In this document: positions 28,218 to 37,064 of the stretch, piece by piece
How positions within the stretch are numbered: position 1 is the stretch's first letter
How the letters are laid out: each line of letters begins with the position of its first letter
Assembly: GCF_042680125.1 (NCBI RefSeq)
Contig: NZ_JBHTNY010000016.1
Source: Robinsoniella peoriensis
GTDB taxonomy: Bacteria > Bacillota > Clostridia > Lachnospirales > Lachnospiraceae
DNA: 64,000 nt
Direction: 5' to 3' (one strand)
Position numbers and translations under genes: made by a program
Notes under the pieces: generated by a model
What the model was told of the DNA's origin: nothing
The model's database searches: none
What the model saw: only the letters and a program-made list of their open reading frames with translations

Positions 28218-28259
28218 CGCATTTATCTCAGTAATTAAAATGAAAGCAGAGGTACCAAG

Positions 28260-29330
28260 ATGGATCAATTATTCCAGCCATTTCATATAAAAAATCTCAA
28301 AATTAAAAATCGTATCTGTTTTCCGCCTGTAGTATGTTACAGTGCAGGGAGGGAAGATGGTTCTGTTACAGAGCAGCACATTGAACATTACAGGAATATA
28401 GCAAAAGGAGGGACTGGCTTAATTATTCAGGAAGCAACCTGCGTAGATGAATTAGGCCGTCTGTCCAGGCGACAGCTTGGTATCTGGAAAGATAGTCAGA
28501 TAGAAGGGCTTTCTGCCATTGTTCAGGCTGTACATCAGGAAGACTGTCCAATATTTATACAGATACATCATGCAGGTGTTGCAGGTGTGGAAAAGGAGCT
28601 TTTGTGCCCTAGCAATTATCGCTTTCAGAAAAACGGGGGCGAAAACGCTGGAAGAGAAATGACGTTGGAGGAAATACATAAGACCCAGCAAGCGTTTGTG
28701 GATGCTGCAGTCCGCGCTTATAAAGCGGGATATGACGGAGTGGAATTACATGGCTGCCACCAATATCTGATGTGTGAGTTTTTTAATTGCAGGGTAAATA
28801 GAAGAAAAGATGAGTATGGAAGGTATCCCCAGAAATTTGCGGTTGAGATTTTAAGAGCTATTAAAGATAAAGTCCCTTCAGATTTTGTGGTGGGTATTCG
28901 TTTGGGAGGATTTGAGCCTGATTTGGAGGCATCACTGAGATTTGCAAAAATACTGGAAGAGGAAGGCATTGACTTTCTGGATATTTCTTATGGATTCTCT
29001 GGTGAAGATGAACCGGCTGCACCAGAAGAATTTCCTTTTCAGCCATGCATTTATGCGGCTCAGGAGATTAAAAGGGCGGTATCAGTACCGGTATTTGCAG
29101 TTAACAGTATTATGAGCCCGAAAATGGCAAAAGACGTACTTCAGAAAACCAATGTAGATATAGTAGATATTGCGCGGGGAATCATGGTAAACCCAAACTG
29201 GGCAAAAGATGCACTTGAGGGTCGAAATCCTGGTAAATGTCTGCATTGCAAAGAGTGTACCTGGAGCAGGGAAATGGAGACGTGTAAAGGAAGGATACTG
29301 CTTAAAAGGCAGAGGGAAATTGTTCAATAG
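28260..29330 (+). CDS. NADH:flavin oxidoreductase, old yellow enzyme family
   Basis: 356 residues, an FMN-binding TIM barrel: MDQLFQPFHIKNLKIKNRI at the N-terminus, HHAGVAG, GYDGVELHGCHQYLMCEF (the H-x-x-H-x-Y type active site) and VDIVDIARGIMVNPNWAKDA for phosphate binding. The C-terminus has CLHCKEC, a short cysteine cluster like the start of the Fe-S linker of larger dienoyl-CoA reductase relatives, but the flavodoxin/NAD domains of those enzymes are absent. Probably reduces an enone or similar substrate; the substrate is unknown. It begins 42 bp after the HNH gene. Confidence 0.85.
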   Translation: MDQLFQPFHIKNLKIKNRICFPPVVCYSAGREDGSVTEQHIEHYRNIAKGGTGLIIQEATCVDELGRLSRRQLGIWKDSQIEGLSAIVQAVHQEDCPIFIQIHHAGVAGVEKELLCPSNYRFQKNGGENAGREMTLEEIHKTQQAFVDAAVRAYKAGYDGVELHGCHQYLMCEFFNCRVNRRKDEYGRYPQKFAVEILRAIKDKVPSDFVVGIRLGGFEPDLEASLRFAKILEEEGIDFLDISYGFSGEDEPAAPEEFPFQPCIYAAQEIKRAVSVPVFAVNSIMSPKMAKDVLQKTNVDIVDIARGIMVNPNWAKDALEGRNPGKCLHCKECTWSREMETCKGRILLKRQREIVQ

Positions 29331-29593
29331 AATTGTTTGTTACGGATGCCTTTTGTTTAGTAGAAATCTTTATCCATAAAGTTTTTCCTCTAATATAATT
29401 GTTGGGCGGTTGGGGGCTGGCTGTCCAGCGTAATAGAGTCAACTTTGGAAGAGAACAATTTACGAGTAACACTCACTTTCAACAGGTTCTGTAGTATGCG
29501 TGATTTATAAGAAGAGAATAACACATAAAAGGAAATGCGGGAGACTTTGAAGGGGTTTTACTCTATCGATGGCTTTCGCTGAAGGACGGATTG

Positions 29594-31483
29594 ATGAAAA
29601 GGAAAGCACTTTTTTGGAGTACGCTGATTATAATTGTTATATTTTTTCTACTTTATTTGTATAGTTTTACAACTACTAATGCCAGCAATTTGTATTTAAC
29701 CGTTGACTATGAAAATAACAATGGATGGGAAATCTCAGGTGTTGAAAACGGAGAAGAAAAATCTTTAACTGCCACTCAGGCAATAGACTATACAAAAACA
29801 GTTTTTTTACGAAGAACGATATTAGAAAACTGGGCATCGTACAGCAAAATTTATATTGATACTGGCAGAGCCGTTTTAGTTTTTGTAGATGAGAGTTTAG
29901 TGTTTAGTAACTATCAAACGGATTTATCCGTACCGGGAGAATTGCCACGGATGCAAAAGCCTCAAAATCAACCTTTTTCTTTGGTATTTTCTTTTAATCC
30001 CTCATGGGTGGGTAAAACCATTACTGTAGTAACGAGGGTGTATGACAATGAGCCATATGGATCTATTGGTTTTGAGCTGGTGAGTGATGATGTTCTTTTG
30101 TTTCAGCATGAAGCATGGGTAAATCAACATGCTTTGCCCGGTGCCATTTATGGAATCATTTCGGTGCTGTTGTTTGGCTTGTTTTTGTTTCAGCTTTCAA
30201 CCTCGAAAAAAGGGTTTCCTATTTTATTACTCGTTTTTGCCTCCTTGCTGCAAATGTTTTGCTATATGAGTGTCTTTAATGAAAACCCCTTGCCGATGAT
30301 AGATAGTGGCCTGGCGACGGCATTTTATTTTTTGTTTCCCCTCTTATATTTGGGAACTAAAATGACCAATTTAAGAAAAATGTATTTTATTACGATTCTT
30401 TCTGTCTGGAGTATTTATTTTATCCTCTATACAGCCACATTTGTATTACATTTGCCCTTGCCATATTGGTTTGATAAAGTAGAATTGTTATGCTTTATAC
30501 TCCTTGGGATTATGTTGTATTATTGTTTAAAAGAGCGGCGGACAAATACTTTTTTACGATACTTTTTGTCATTGCTTGTTGTGTTTTTGGCAGGGTATAC
30601 GATGTTGTTTTTCGCCTCGGCAGCGCTTAATAAGCCTCTAAATAAGTACATGATTATCATATTTAAAGAAGCATTTCGTTTATACTGCAGACCACTTTTG
30701 TTTTGGGTGTTTACCACGATATTGTTTACGCTGTTTATTCTTGCAGTGTGGGAAGTTTTGCAGGATAGAATTTGGGTAGCAAAACAACTAGAACGTATGA
30801 AAAGTGAACAAGCTATGCTAGATTTACAAATAGAAGCCGCGAAGGAGCAATTGAATGTCTTGCGTACCGCCAATGAGCAGACAGTCATCTACCGCCATGA
30901 TATGCGCCACCATTTATCACTGCTTTCTGGTTTTGCCATGGATGGCGATATGCAAAAAATAAAGGAGTACCTTGTGGCAGCTGAGTCTGATATTAACGCA
31001 GTAACCCCTGTGCGTTACAGTGAAAATGAAACTGTGAATTTAATTTTATCCTCCTTTGAGGCTAAAGCGAATAAAGTGGGTGTATCCCTGTGTGCGAAGG
31101 TTCAGCTGCCTGCAGTGCTTGAGGTCAACGATACAGAGATTTGTTCATTACTCTCCAATGGACTGGAAAATGCCATTACTGCCGCTGCAAAGCTGCAGGA
31201 TGAAACGCTGCGTAAAGTAGATATCCGTGTCTTTGTCAAAGATGGAAAGCTCCTGATTTCCATCAAGAATGCCTATGCGGGTACCCTTGAAATGGAGGGT
31301 AAGTTCCCTAAAACACAAAATAGGGAAGAAGGTCATGGCTTTGGTATCAAAAGTATGATTGCCATTGTAGAACGGTATGGTGGATTGCACTCTTTTAAAA
31401 CTGTAGATGGGGTTTTTGTCATTCAACTCGTACTGCCGATCATACAGCGGTCAAAAGTCAGCCTTGCTGTCAATGAACCTTAA
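29594..31483 (+). CDS. Membrane sensor histidine kinase, GHKL (AgrC/CitA-like) type
   Basis: 629 residues. An N-terminal membrane segment (about 6-25) is followed by an extracellular domain of about 150 residues, then seven or so hydrophobic segments (about 185-390), a coiled coil and a kinase core. The phospho-acceptor region is TVIYRHDMRHHLSLLSG, and the ATPase part has LSNGLENAITAA (N-box) and GHGFGIKSM (G box). The 7TM plus extracellular layout resembles 7TMR-DISM sensors. No response regulator gene is adjacent, so its partner lies elsewhere. ATG 29594 follows GAAGGACGG; TTG 29591 is an alternative. The 260 bp upstream hold no gene. Confidence 0.85.
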   Translation: MKRKALFWSTLIIIVIFFLLYLYSFTTTNASNLYLTVDYENNNGWEISGVENGEEKSLTATQAIDYTKTVFLRRTILENWASYSKIYIDTGRAVLVFVDESLVFSNYQTDLSVPGELPRMQKPQNQPFSLVFSFNPSWVGKTITVVTRVYDNEPYGSIGFELVSDDVLLFQHEAWVNQHALPGAIYGIISVLLFGLFLFQLSTSKKGFPILLLVFASLLQMFCYMSVFNENPLPMIDSGLATAFYFLFPLLYLGTKMTNLRKMYFITILSVWSIYFILYTATFVLHLPLPYWFDKVELLCFILLGIMLYYCLKERRTNTFLRYFLSLLVVFLAGYTMLFFASAALNKPLNKYMIIIFKEAFRLYCRPLLFWVFTTILFTLFILAVWEVLQDRIWVAKQLERMKSEQAMLDLQIEAAKEQLNVLRTANEQTVIYRHDMRHHLSLLSGFAMDGDMQKIKEYLVAAESDINAVTPVRYSENETVNLILSSFEAKANKVGVSLCAKVQLPAVLEVNDTEICSLLSNGLENAITAAAKLQDETLRKVDIRVFVKDGKLLISIKNAYAGTLEMEGKFPKTQNREEGHGFGIKSMIAIVERYGGLHSFKTVDGVFVIQLVLPIIQRSKVSLAVNEP

Positions 31484-31556
31484 ACAGTAAAATATAGTCT
31501 GGAAAAATAAAGGGTGATCTTTCCCATAGCCTGTCTTCATACAGACAGGTTACAAA

Positions 31557-31585
31557 TTGACAACCACCCCCAGGAAGTGTATAAT
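31557..31585 (+). promoter_or_regulatory. Consensus promoter for the rhodanese-TtcA gene
   Basis: TTGACA (31557-31562), 17 bp, TATAAT (31580-31585). It gives a leader of about 110 nt before ATG 31702. A short hairpin (CCTGTC/GACAGG, about 31530-31549) just upstream may end the kinase transcript. Confidence 0.75.
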
Positions 31586-31701
31586 ATGTTATCCTAGTAT
31601 TTTAATAGGAAATAACAATATAAATAAACGGCCTTTTATCACTTTGCTTAAAATGTTAACCATGAAGCAATGATAAATTGGAACGGTTAAGGATGAGCAT
31701 A

Positions 31702-32841
31702 ATGGAATCTATAAATATTGAAGAGTTAGAATTAGTAAATCAAAATGAACGTATAATTATTGATATAAGAAGCAGAGAAGATTATGAAAAAGAAACCATG
31801 CCGGGGGCGATCAACATTCCGCTGGACGAATTTGATGCCTCTCTTTTAGATATCAATCAGGCAAAAATGGTTTATGTTCTTTGCCATACCGGAGAACGCA
31901 GCAGAGATGTGGTGGATACATTGCAGCTTGCAGGCTATCAGGCATTTAATATAGAAGGCGGCTACCGCTCTTACCTTCGCCTGAATTTAAGCAGACTAGT
32001 TCAAAAAGATGATGAGATAAAAGAGCGCAGGTCAGATATTGAGCGAAGTATCATAAAGAAATATAAGAAAACCGTATGGAGACAGTTCACCAAAGGAATC
32101 AATGAATATGAAATGATTCAGGACGGTGATAAGATAGCGGTCTGTATTTCGGGTGGTAAGGATTCCATGTTGCTGGCAAAGCTTATGCAAGAATTGAAAA
32201 AGCATGGCAGGAATAATTTTGAGGTTGAATTCCTGGTGATGAATCCCGGATATAATGAAGAGAATTGGACGATTATTGAGAATAATGCTAAGCTGCTGGG
32301 GATTCCGATTAAGGTGTTTCATACCGAGATTTTTGACATTGTAGCAGGTGTGGATGACAGTCCCTGTTATTTATGTGCACGTATGAGAAGGGGCTATCTG
32401 TATTCGAAAGCAAAGGAGCTAGGGTGTAATAAAATTGCTTTGGGACATCACTATGATGATGTGATTGAAACGATATTGATGGGGATGATGTACAATGGGC
32501 AGATTGAGACTATGATGCCAAAACTGCATAGCGCTAATTTTGAAGGAATGGAGTTAATTCGTCCTTTATATCTGGTAAAAGAGGCAGCGATCAAGGCATG
32601 GCGTGATACAAATGATTTGCATTTTATTCAATGCGCCTGCAGATTTACGGAAAATTGTGCAAGCTGCGGTGGAGCAAAAGGGTCAAAACGGGATGAGATG
32701 AAAGAACTTATTCAACAGTTCAGAAAGAAAGATGAAATCATCGAAAAAAATATTTTTCGCAGTGTAGAAAATGTAAATCTTGCAAAAGTGATAGGATACA
32801 AAAAAGATAAAAAGAAATACAATTTCCTTGAAAATTATTAA
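31702..32841 (+). CDS. Rhodanese-PP-loop fusion, TtcA-like tRNA 2-thiolation family
   Basis: 379 residues. The N-terminal rhodanese domain (about 1-100) has IIIDIRSREDYEKE and the active-site loop VLCHTGERSRD with its cysteine. The C-terminal half is a PP-loop ATPase: VCISGGKDSMLLAKL (about 143-157), CYLCARMRRG and GHHYDDVIETILMG, then CRFTENCASCGG. TtcA-type enzymes thiolate cytidine 32 of tRNA using an Fe-S cluster held by such cysteines. A rhodanese fused to the same chain could hand over persulfide sulfur. ATG 31702 is chosen for AAGGA 8 nt upstream; TTG 31678 would add eight residues. The tRNA substrate is inferred. Confidence 0.82.
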   Translation: MESINIEELELVNQNERIIIDIRSREDYEKETMPGAINIPLDEFDASLLDINQAKMVYVLCHTGERSRDVVDTLQLAGYQAFNIEGGYRSYLRLNLSRLVQKDDEIKERRSDIERSIIKKYKKTVWRQFTKGINEYEMIQDGDKIAVCISGGKDSMLLAKLMQELKKHGRNNFEVEFLVMNPGYNEENWTIIENNAKLLGIPIKVFHTEIFDIVAGVDDSPCYLCARMRRGYLYSKAKELGCNKIALGHHYDDVIETILMGMMYNGQIETMMPKLHSANFEGMELIRPLYLVKEAAIKAWRDTNDLHFIQCACRFTENCASCGGAKGSKRDEMKELIQQFRKKDEIIEKNIFRSVENVNLAKVIGYKKDKKKYNFLENY

Positions 32842-32989
32842 ATGAAATGCCTTTACAGGTCCCCGCACAGCATTCGCAATGCAATTTCCCATAATGAGGC
32901 TTTTATGACGGATTTTGGTTAGGAGTTATCATTCTATTCCCTGACAGACAGGCATATGATGAACAAATCGTATTTGGAGGTCAGTCAGA

Positions 32990-33973
32990 ATGAGAAAACC
33001 GGACAGACTTGAGCTCGCCAATTTACCAACGCCAATATGGTCTCTTGATGGGATGGACTACTGCAGGGAAAATGCCAGACTTTTTATGAAAAGGGATGAT
33101 TTTACCGGATTTGAGATGGGTGGAAATAAAGTACGTAAGCTGGAATATGCATTAAAACAAGGGATGGATCAGGGGGCAGAGGTATTTATCACCTGCGGAG
33201 GGATCCATTCAAACCATGTCAGGGCAGTTGCATCGGCAGCAGCATTGTTTTCCAGAAAGGCGCATCTTGTTTTGAGTGGCAGTGATATGCAGCCGGATGG
33301 AAATTATTTTCTGGATCTGCTTTTTGGTGCCAGCGTGCAGTTTGTTTCAGAGGAGGATTATAAATACCGCAGACAGCAGCTTATGGAGGAGATCAGGGCT
33401 TCTTATACCCGAAGGGGGATTCAGGCATATATTCTTCCGGAAGGAGCTTCAAACGGAATCGGATTTTTTGGGTATTATCAGGCATATGAAGAAATTATGA
33501 TGCAGGAACGTCTCTTACGGGAGCCGTTTGACACGATTTGTGTGGCGGTTGGGTCGGGAGGAACATACGCCGGGCTTTATGCGGCAAATGAGATGTATGG
33601 ATGCCGGAAACGGATTGTGGGATTCAATATCTATGATAAGAATGCAGATGCAGAAATGCAGATAGCCGGAATTATTGAAGAGGGGCTGCGTGTAGGTGGG
33701 TGCCGTAACCGGATAAGTTACGACCGCATTCATATAGTGTATGATTATGTGGGAGAAGGTTATGGGATAACTTCATCTCAGGTGATGGATTTTATCCATA
33801 AAACGGCGCTTCAGACAGGCATCCTGCTGGATCCTGTGTATACCGGAAAAGCCCTGTACGGGGTGGTCTCCGAGTTATATAAACGAAATCCGCTTTTGAC
33901 AGGAAATGTGCTCTACATACATACCGGTGGCCAATTTGGCATATTTCCGCAAAAAAACAGATTTTGTTTATAA
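32990..33973 (+). CDS. PLP-dependent D-cysteine desulfhydrase / ACC deaminase family enzyme
   Basis: 327 residues of the fold-type II PLP family. FMKRDDFTGFEMGGNKVRKLEY carries the likely PLP lysine (in GGNKVRKLE), followed by CGGIHSNHVRAVA, and the phosphate loop VGSGGTYAGL. D-cysteine desulfhydrase breaks D-cysteine to pyruvate, ammonia and sulfide; the closely related ACC deaminase cannot be excluded from sequence alone. Ribosome site TTGGAGGT lies 11 nt upstream. It sits near sulfur-transfer genes (rhodanese-TtcA, suf), which fits a sulfur role but does not prove it. Confidence 0.8.
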   Translation: MRKPDRLELANLPTPIWSLDGMDYCRENARLFMKRDDFTGFEMGGNKVRKLEYALKQGMDQGAEVFITCGGIHSNHVRAVASAAALFSRKAHLVLSGSDMQPDGNYFLDLLFGASVQFVSEEDYKYRRQQLMEEIRASYTRRGIQAYILPEGASNGIGFFGYYQAYEEIMMQERLLREPFDTICVAVGSGGTYAGLYAANEMYGCRKRIVGFNIYDKNADAEMQIAGIIEEGLRVGGCRNRISYDRIHIVYDYVGEGYGITSSQVMDFIHKTALQTGILLDPVYTGKALYGVVSELYKRNPLLTGNVLYIHTGGQFGIFPQKNRFCL

Positions 33974-34042
33974 CTTTACTTATAAAACACTAAAAATACC
34001 GGAATAATTTGGAAGATTTCAAACGTTACCAGGCTGATTCGG

Positions 34043-34072
34043 TTGTCCAAAGGACAGGGCAGGTGTTATAAT
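34043..34072 (+). promoter_or_regulatory. Candidate promoter for the GNAT gene
   Basis: TTGTCC (34043-34048), 18 bp, TATAAT (34067-34072), about 35 bp before the GNAT start. The -35 is inside a small palindrome TGTCCAAAGGACA. Confidence 0.5.
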
Positions 34073-34106
34073 ACAGTACAGCTTGAGCTATTAAGGGGGT
34101 ATAAGT

Positions 34107-34583
34107 ATGATTATCAGAAAGCTTAAACCGAAGGAAAATAATATTTTGGAAGAGATGTTATATAATGCAATCTATCAGCCGGACCAGGAACCAAAGCTGC
34201 CCAGAGAGGTTATCTATCAACCTGACTTATACCACTACATAGAGAATTTTGGAAAAAAGGATGATCGATGCCTGGTTGCAGAGACAGAAGGGAAGATTGT
34301 CGGGGCAGTATGGACCAGAATTTTAGCAGGAGCGGATCCGGGTTATGGAAATGTTGATGCAGTTACCCCGGAGTTTGCAATTTCCGTAAATAAAAGTTAC
34401 AGAGGTCAGGGAATCGGAACCCGGCTGATGGAAGAGATGATACAGTTGTTGAGGGAAGATGGTTATGCTCAGGCATCCTTAAGCGTGGACAAAGATAATT
34501 ATGCTTTGAAGATGTATGAAAAAACGGGATTTCAAATAATAGAAGAAAAAGAAGAAGATTATTTAATGTTATTGAAACTTTAA
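34107..34583 (+). CDS. GNAT-family N-acetyltransferase
   Basis: 158 residues with the acetyl-CoA binding motif SYRGQGIGTRLMEEM (about 93-107), a preceding beta strand EFAISVNK and the C-terminal pattern LSVDKDNYALKMYEKTGFQI. It acetylates an amine on an unknown small molecule or protein. AGGGGGT precedes the ATG. It is monocistronic: a long-stem hairpin AGAGAACAG/CTGTTCTCT with a T-run near 34700-34752 lies between it and suf. Confidence 0.85.
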   Translation: MIIRKLKPKENNILEEMLYNAIYQPDQEPKLPREVIYQPDLYHYIENFGKKDDRCLVAETEGKIVGAVWTRILAGADPGYGNVDAVTPEFAISVNKSYRGQGIGTRLMEEMIQLLREDGYAQASLSVDKDNYALKMYEKTGFQIIEEKEEDYLMLLKL

Positions 34584-34785
34584 CCAGGTCACAAAACTTA
34601 ATAAGAATGAGAATAGAAGAACAAAGAATAAAGTACAGGGAATAAAAAATAGAGATTAGCAAATAGGGAATAGAAGAACAGAGAGCAGTGTATAAAAAAC
34701 AGAGAACAGGCAGCGGGGATTCCATATACCTCAGCTTCTGTTCTCTATTTTTGTCCACGATCTTTAAATTTTTAGAAGTTGCCTA

Positions 34786-34814
34786 TTGCTAATTTTAAAG
34801 AAGGGGATTATAAT
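34786..34814 (+). promoter_or_regulatory. Promoter of the suf operon
   Basis: TTGCTA (34786-34791), 17 bp, TATAAT (34809-34814). Transcription would start near 34821, so the palindrome at 34824-34852 covers the initially transcribed region. Confidence 0.6.
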
Positions 34815-34823
34815 GTAAGTAAA

Positions 34824-34852
34824 TTAATTCCCAGTAAAATACTCGGAATTAA
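34824..34852. promoter_or_regulatory. Palindromic operator candidate before sufC (Rrf2/IscR-like)
   Basis: Two 13-bp arms, TTAATTCCCAGTA and TACTCGGAATTAA, with one mismatched pair and an AAA centre. The position over the transcription start fits a repressor site. IscR-type Rrf2 regulators control suf/isc operons in many clostridia. No iscR gene is in this window, so the regulator is inferred. Confidence 0.5.
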
Positions 34853-34881
34853 AATATACACAAATACAGGAGGTTTTTAAA

Positions 34882-35646
34882 ATGTCTAAAGAGTTACTAC
34901 AAATAAATGATTTATCCGTAAGTATAGATAACGGTCTGATTTTACAGCATGTGGACCTGAAAATGAAAAAGGGGGAAACACATGTCTTAATGGGCCCAAA
35001 CGGCGCCGGAAAATCTACTCTGGGAAATATCCTGATGGGGAATCCACAGTATCAGGTTGATCAGGGTTCCATCTTATTTGAAGGCAGGGACATTACAGAG
35101 GAATCCACAGATAAACGGGCAAAGATGGGAATGTTTCTTTCTTTCCAGAATCCGCTGGAGGTTCCGGGAATTTCACTTCAGAGTTTTATCCGCAATGCCA
35201 TTCATCAGCAGACCGGGGAGAAGTTAAAGCTGTTATCCTTTCAGCGTTCCATGAATAAAGCTATGGAATTGCTCCAGATGGATCCTTCCTATGCCGAAAG
35301 AGATCTGAATGTAGGATTTTCCGGCGGAGAGAAGAAAAAATCGGAGATCTTACAAATGCTGATGTTAAAGCCCAAACTGGCAATCTTAGATGAAACGGAC
35401 TCCGGACTTGATGTGGATGCGGTCCGGACTGTATCTAAAGGGATTGAGGAATACCAGAAGCAGAAGGATGGTGCACTTTTGATTATTACCCATAGTACGA
35501 AAATTCTGGAATATCTGCATGTGGATTATACCCATGTTATGTTGAAAGGGAGACTTGTGAAAATCGGCGGACCAGAACTGGTAGAAAAAATTAATAAGCA
35601 TGGATTTGAACAGTTCTATGAGGAGATGGGAGATGAGCCAGCATGA
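34882..35646 (+). CDS. sufC: SufC, Fe-S cluster assembly ATPase
   Basis: 254 residues, an ABC-type ATPase: Walker A GPNGAGKST (about 39-47), Q-loop SFQNP, signature FSGGEKKKSEILQ (about 147), Walker B LAILDETDSGLD. SufC forms the SufBC2D scaffold that builds Fe-S clusters in the cytosol. AGGAGG precedes the start. It overlaps sufB by 4 bp (ATGA) and heads the operon sufC-B-D-S-U. Confidence 0.95.
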   Translation: MSKELLQINDLSVSIDNGLILQHVDLKMKKGETHVLMGPNGAGKSTLGNILMGNPQYQVDQGSILFEGRDITEESTDKRAKMGMFLSFQNPLEVPGISLQSFIRNAIHQQTGEKLKLLSFQRSMNKAMELLQMDPSYAERDLNVGFSGGEKKKSEILQMLMLKPKLAILDETDSGLDVDAVRTVSKGIEEYQKQKDGALLIITHSTKILEYLHVDYTHVMLKGRLVKIGGPELVEKINKHGFEQFYEEMGDEPA

Positions 35647-37049
35647 AAGAAAAGACCTATGTAGATGATATCGACAGAAGTATATATGATGTAAAAGATG
35701 ATGAAAAGGACTTTTACCGGGTACGGGAAGGTCTGACACCGGAAATTGTGGAGCAGATATCAAGAGAGAAGAAAGATCCTGCATGGATGGAGTTGTTCCG
35801 CCTGCGCTCTCTTCAGATCTATAACCAGATGGAAGTGCCCCAGTGGGGACCTGCACTGGATGGCTTACATATGGATCAGATTGTTACCTATGTAAGGCCT
35901 AATACTGCTATGAGCGGCAAATGGTCTGATGTTCCCAAGGAGATTAAAGAGACCTTTGAAAGACTGGGGATTCCAAAAGCGGAGCGGAAATCCCTTGCAG
36001 GAGTGGGAGCCCAGTATGATTCAGAACTGGTCTATCATAATGTGAGACAGGAAGTGCTGGAACAGGGCGTCATCTATACGGATATGGAAAGTGCGCTGAA
36101 AGGTGAATACGCAGATATGGTGAGAAGGCATTTTATGAAGCTGGTAACACCGAGAGACCATAAATTTGCAGCACTCCATGGAGCAGTGTGGTCAGGGGGA
36201 TCCTTTGTTTATGTTCCGCCGGGCGTATCCGTAACCATACCGCTGCAGTCCTATTTCCGTTTAAATGCACCGGGTGCCGGACAATTTGAACATACACTGA
36301 TTATTGTGGATGAGGGCGCAGACCTGCATTTTATCGAAGGCTGTTCAGCACCGAAATACAATATAGCAAATTTACATGCAGGCTGTGTGGAGTTATTTGT
36401 AAAGAAGAACGCTAAGCTTCGCTACTCTACTATTGAAAACTGGTCAAAGAATATGTTTAATCTGAATACCAAACGTGCCATGGTAGAAGAAGGAGGAACC
36501 ATTGAATGGATTTCCGGTTCTTTTGGTTCACACGTGTCTTACCTGTATCCTATGAGCATTCTGAATGGTGAAGGGGCAAGGGCAGAATTCACAGGGATTA
36601 CCTTCGCGGGAAATGGACAGAACCTGGATACGGGAGCTAAAATGGTGCATAAAGCGCCCCATACATCTTCTGTTATCAATACCAAATCAATTTCTAAATC
36701 GGGTGGAAACAGCACTTACCGCAGTTCGGTAACGGTGACGAAAGAAGCAAAGCACAGCAAAGCCTCGGTATCCTGCCAGTCTCTGATGCTGGACAGCGAG
36801 TCCAGGTCAGATACTATACCGGCAATGGATATCCGGACTTCGGATGCGGATATCGGACATGAAGCAAGAATTGGTCGGATCAGTGATGATGCTGTATTTT
36901 ACCTTATGTCCCGAGGTATCAGCGAAGAAGAAGCAAAAGCAATGATTGTCAGTGGTTTTGCCAATCCGGTATCCAAGGAACTTCCACTGGAATATGCAGT
37001 GGAAATGAATAATCTGATCCGCCTTGAGATGAGCGGATGTATCGGATAG
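35643..37049 (+). CDS. sufB: SufB, Fe-S scaffold protein
   Basis: 468 residues with the usual SufB landmarks: SEKKDPAWMELFRLRSL-like opening, GGSFVYVPPGV, EHTLIIVDEGADLHFIEGCSAP, SLMLDSESRSDTIPAMDIR and ISEEEAKAMIVSGF. SufB carries the nascent cluster within SufBC2D. Full family length. Start codon overlaps the sufC stop, implying coupled translation. Confidence 0.95.
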   Translation: MKEKTYVDDIDRSIYDVKDDEKDFYRVREGLTPEIVEQISREKKDPAWMELFRLRSLQIYNQMEVPQWGPALDGLHMDQIVTYVRPNTAMSGKWSDVPKEIKETFERLGIPKAERKSLAGVGAQYDSELVYHNVRQEVLEQGVIYTDMESALKGEYADMVRRHFMKLVTPRDHKFAALHGAVWSGGSFVYVPPGVSVTIPLQSYFRLNAPGAGQFEHTLIIVDEGADLHFIEGCSAPKYNIANLHAGCVELFVKKNAKLRYSTIENWSKNMFNLNTKRAMVEEGGTIEWISGSFGSHVSYLYPMSILNGEGARAEFTGITFAGNGQNLDTGAKMVHKAPHTSSVINTKSISKSGGNSTYRSSVTVTKEAKHSKASVSCQSLMLDSESRSDTIPAMDIRTSDADIGHEARIGRISDDAVFYLMSRGISEEEAKAMIVSGFANPVSKELPLEYAVEMNNLIRLEMSGCIG

Positions 37050-37064
37050 AACGGAGGATTAAAA

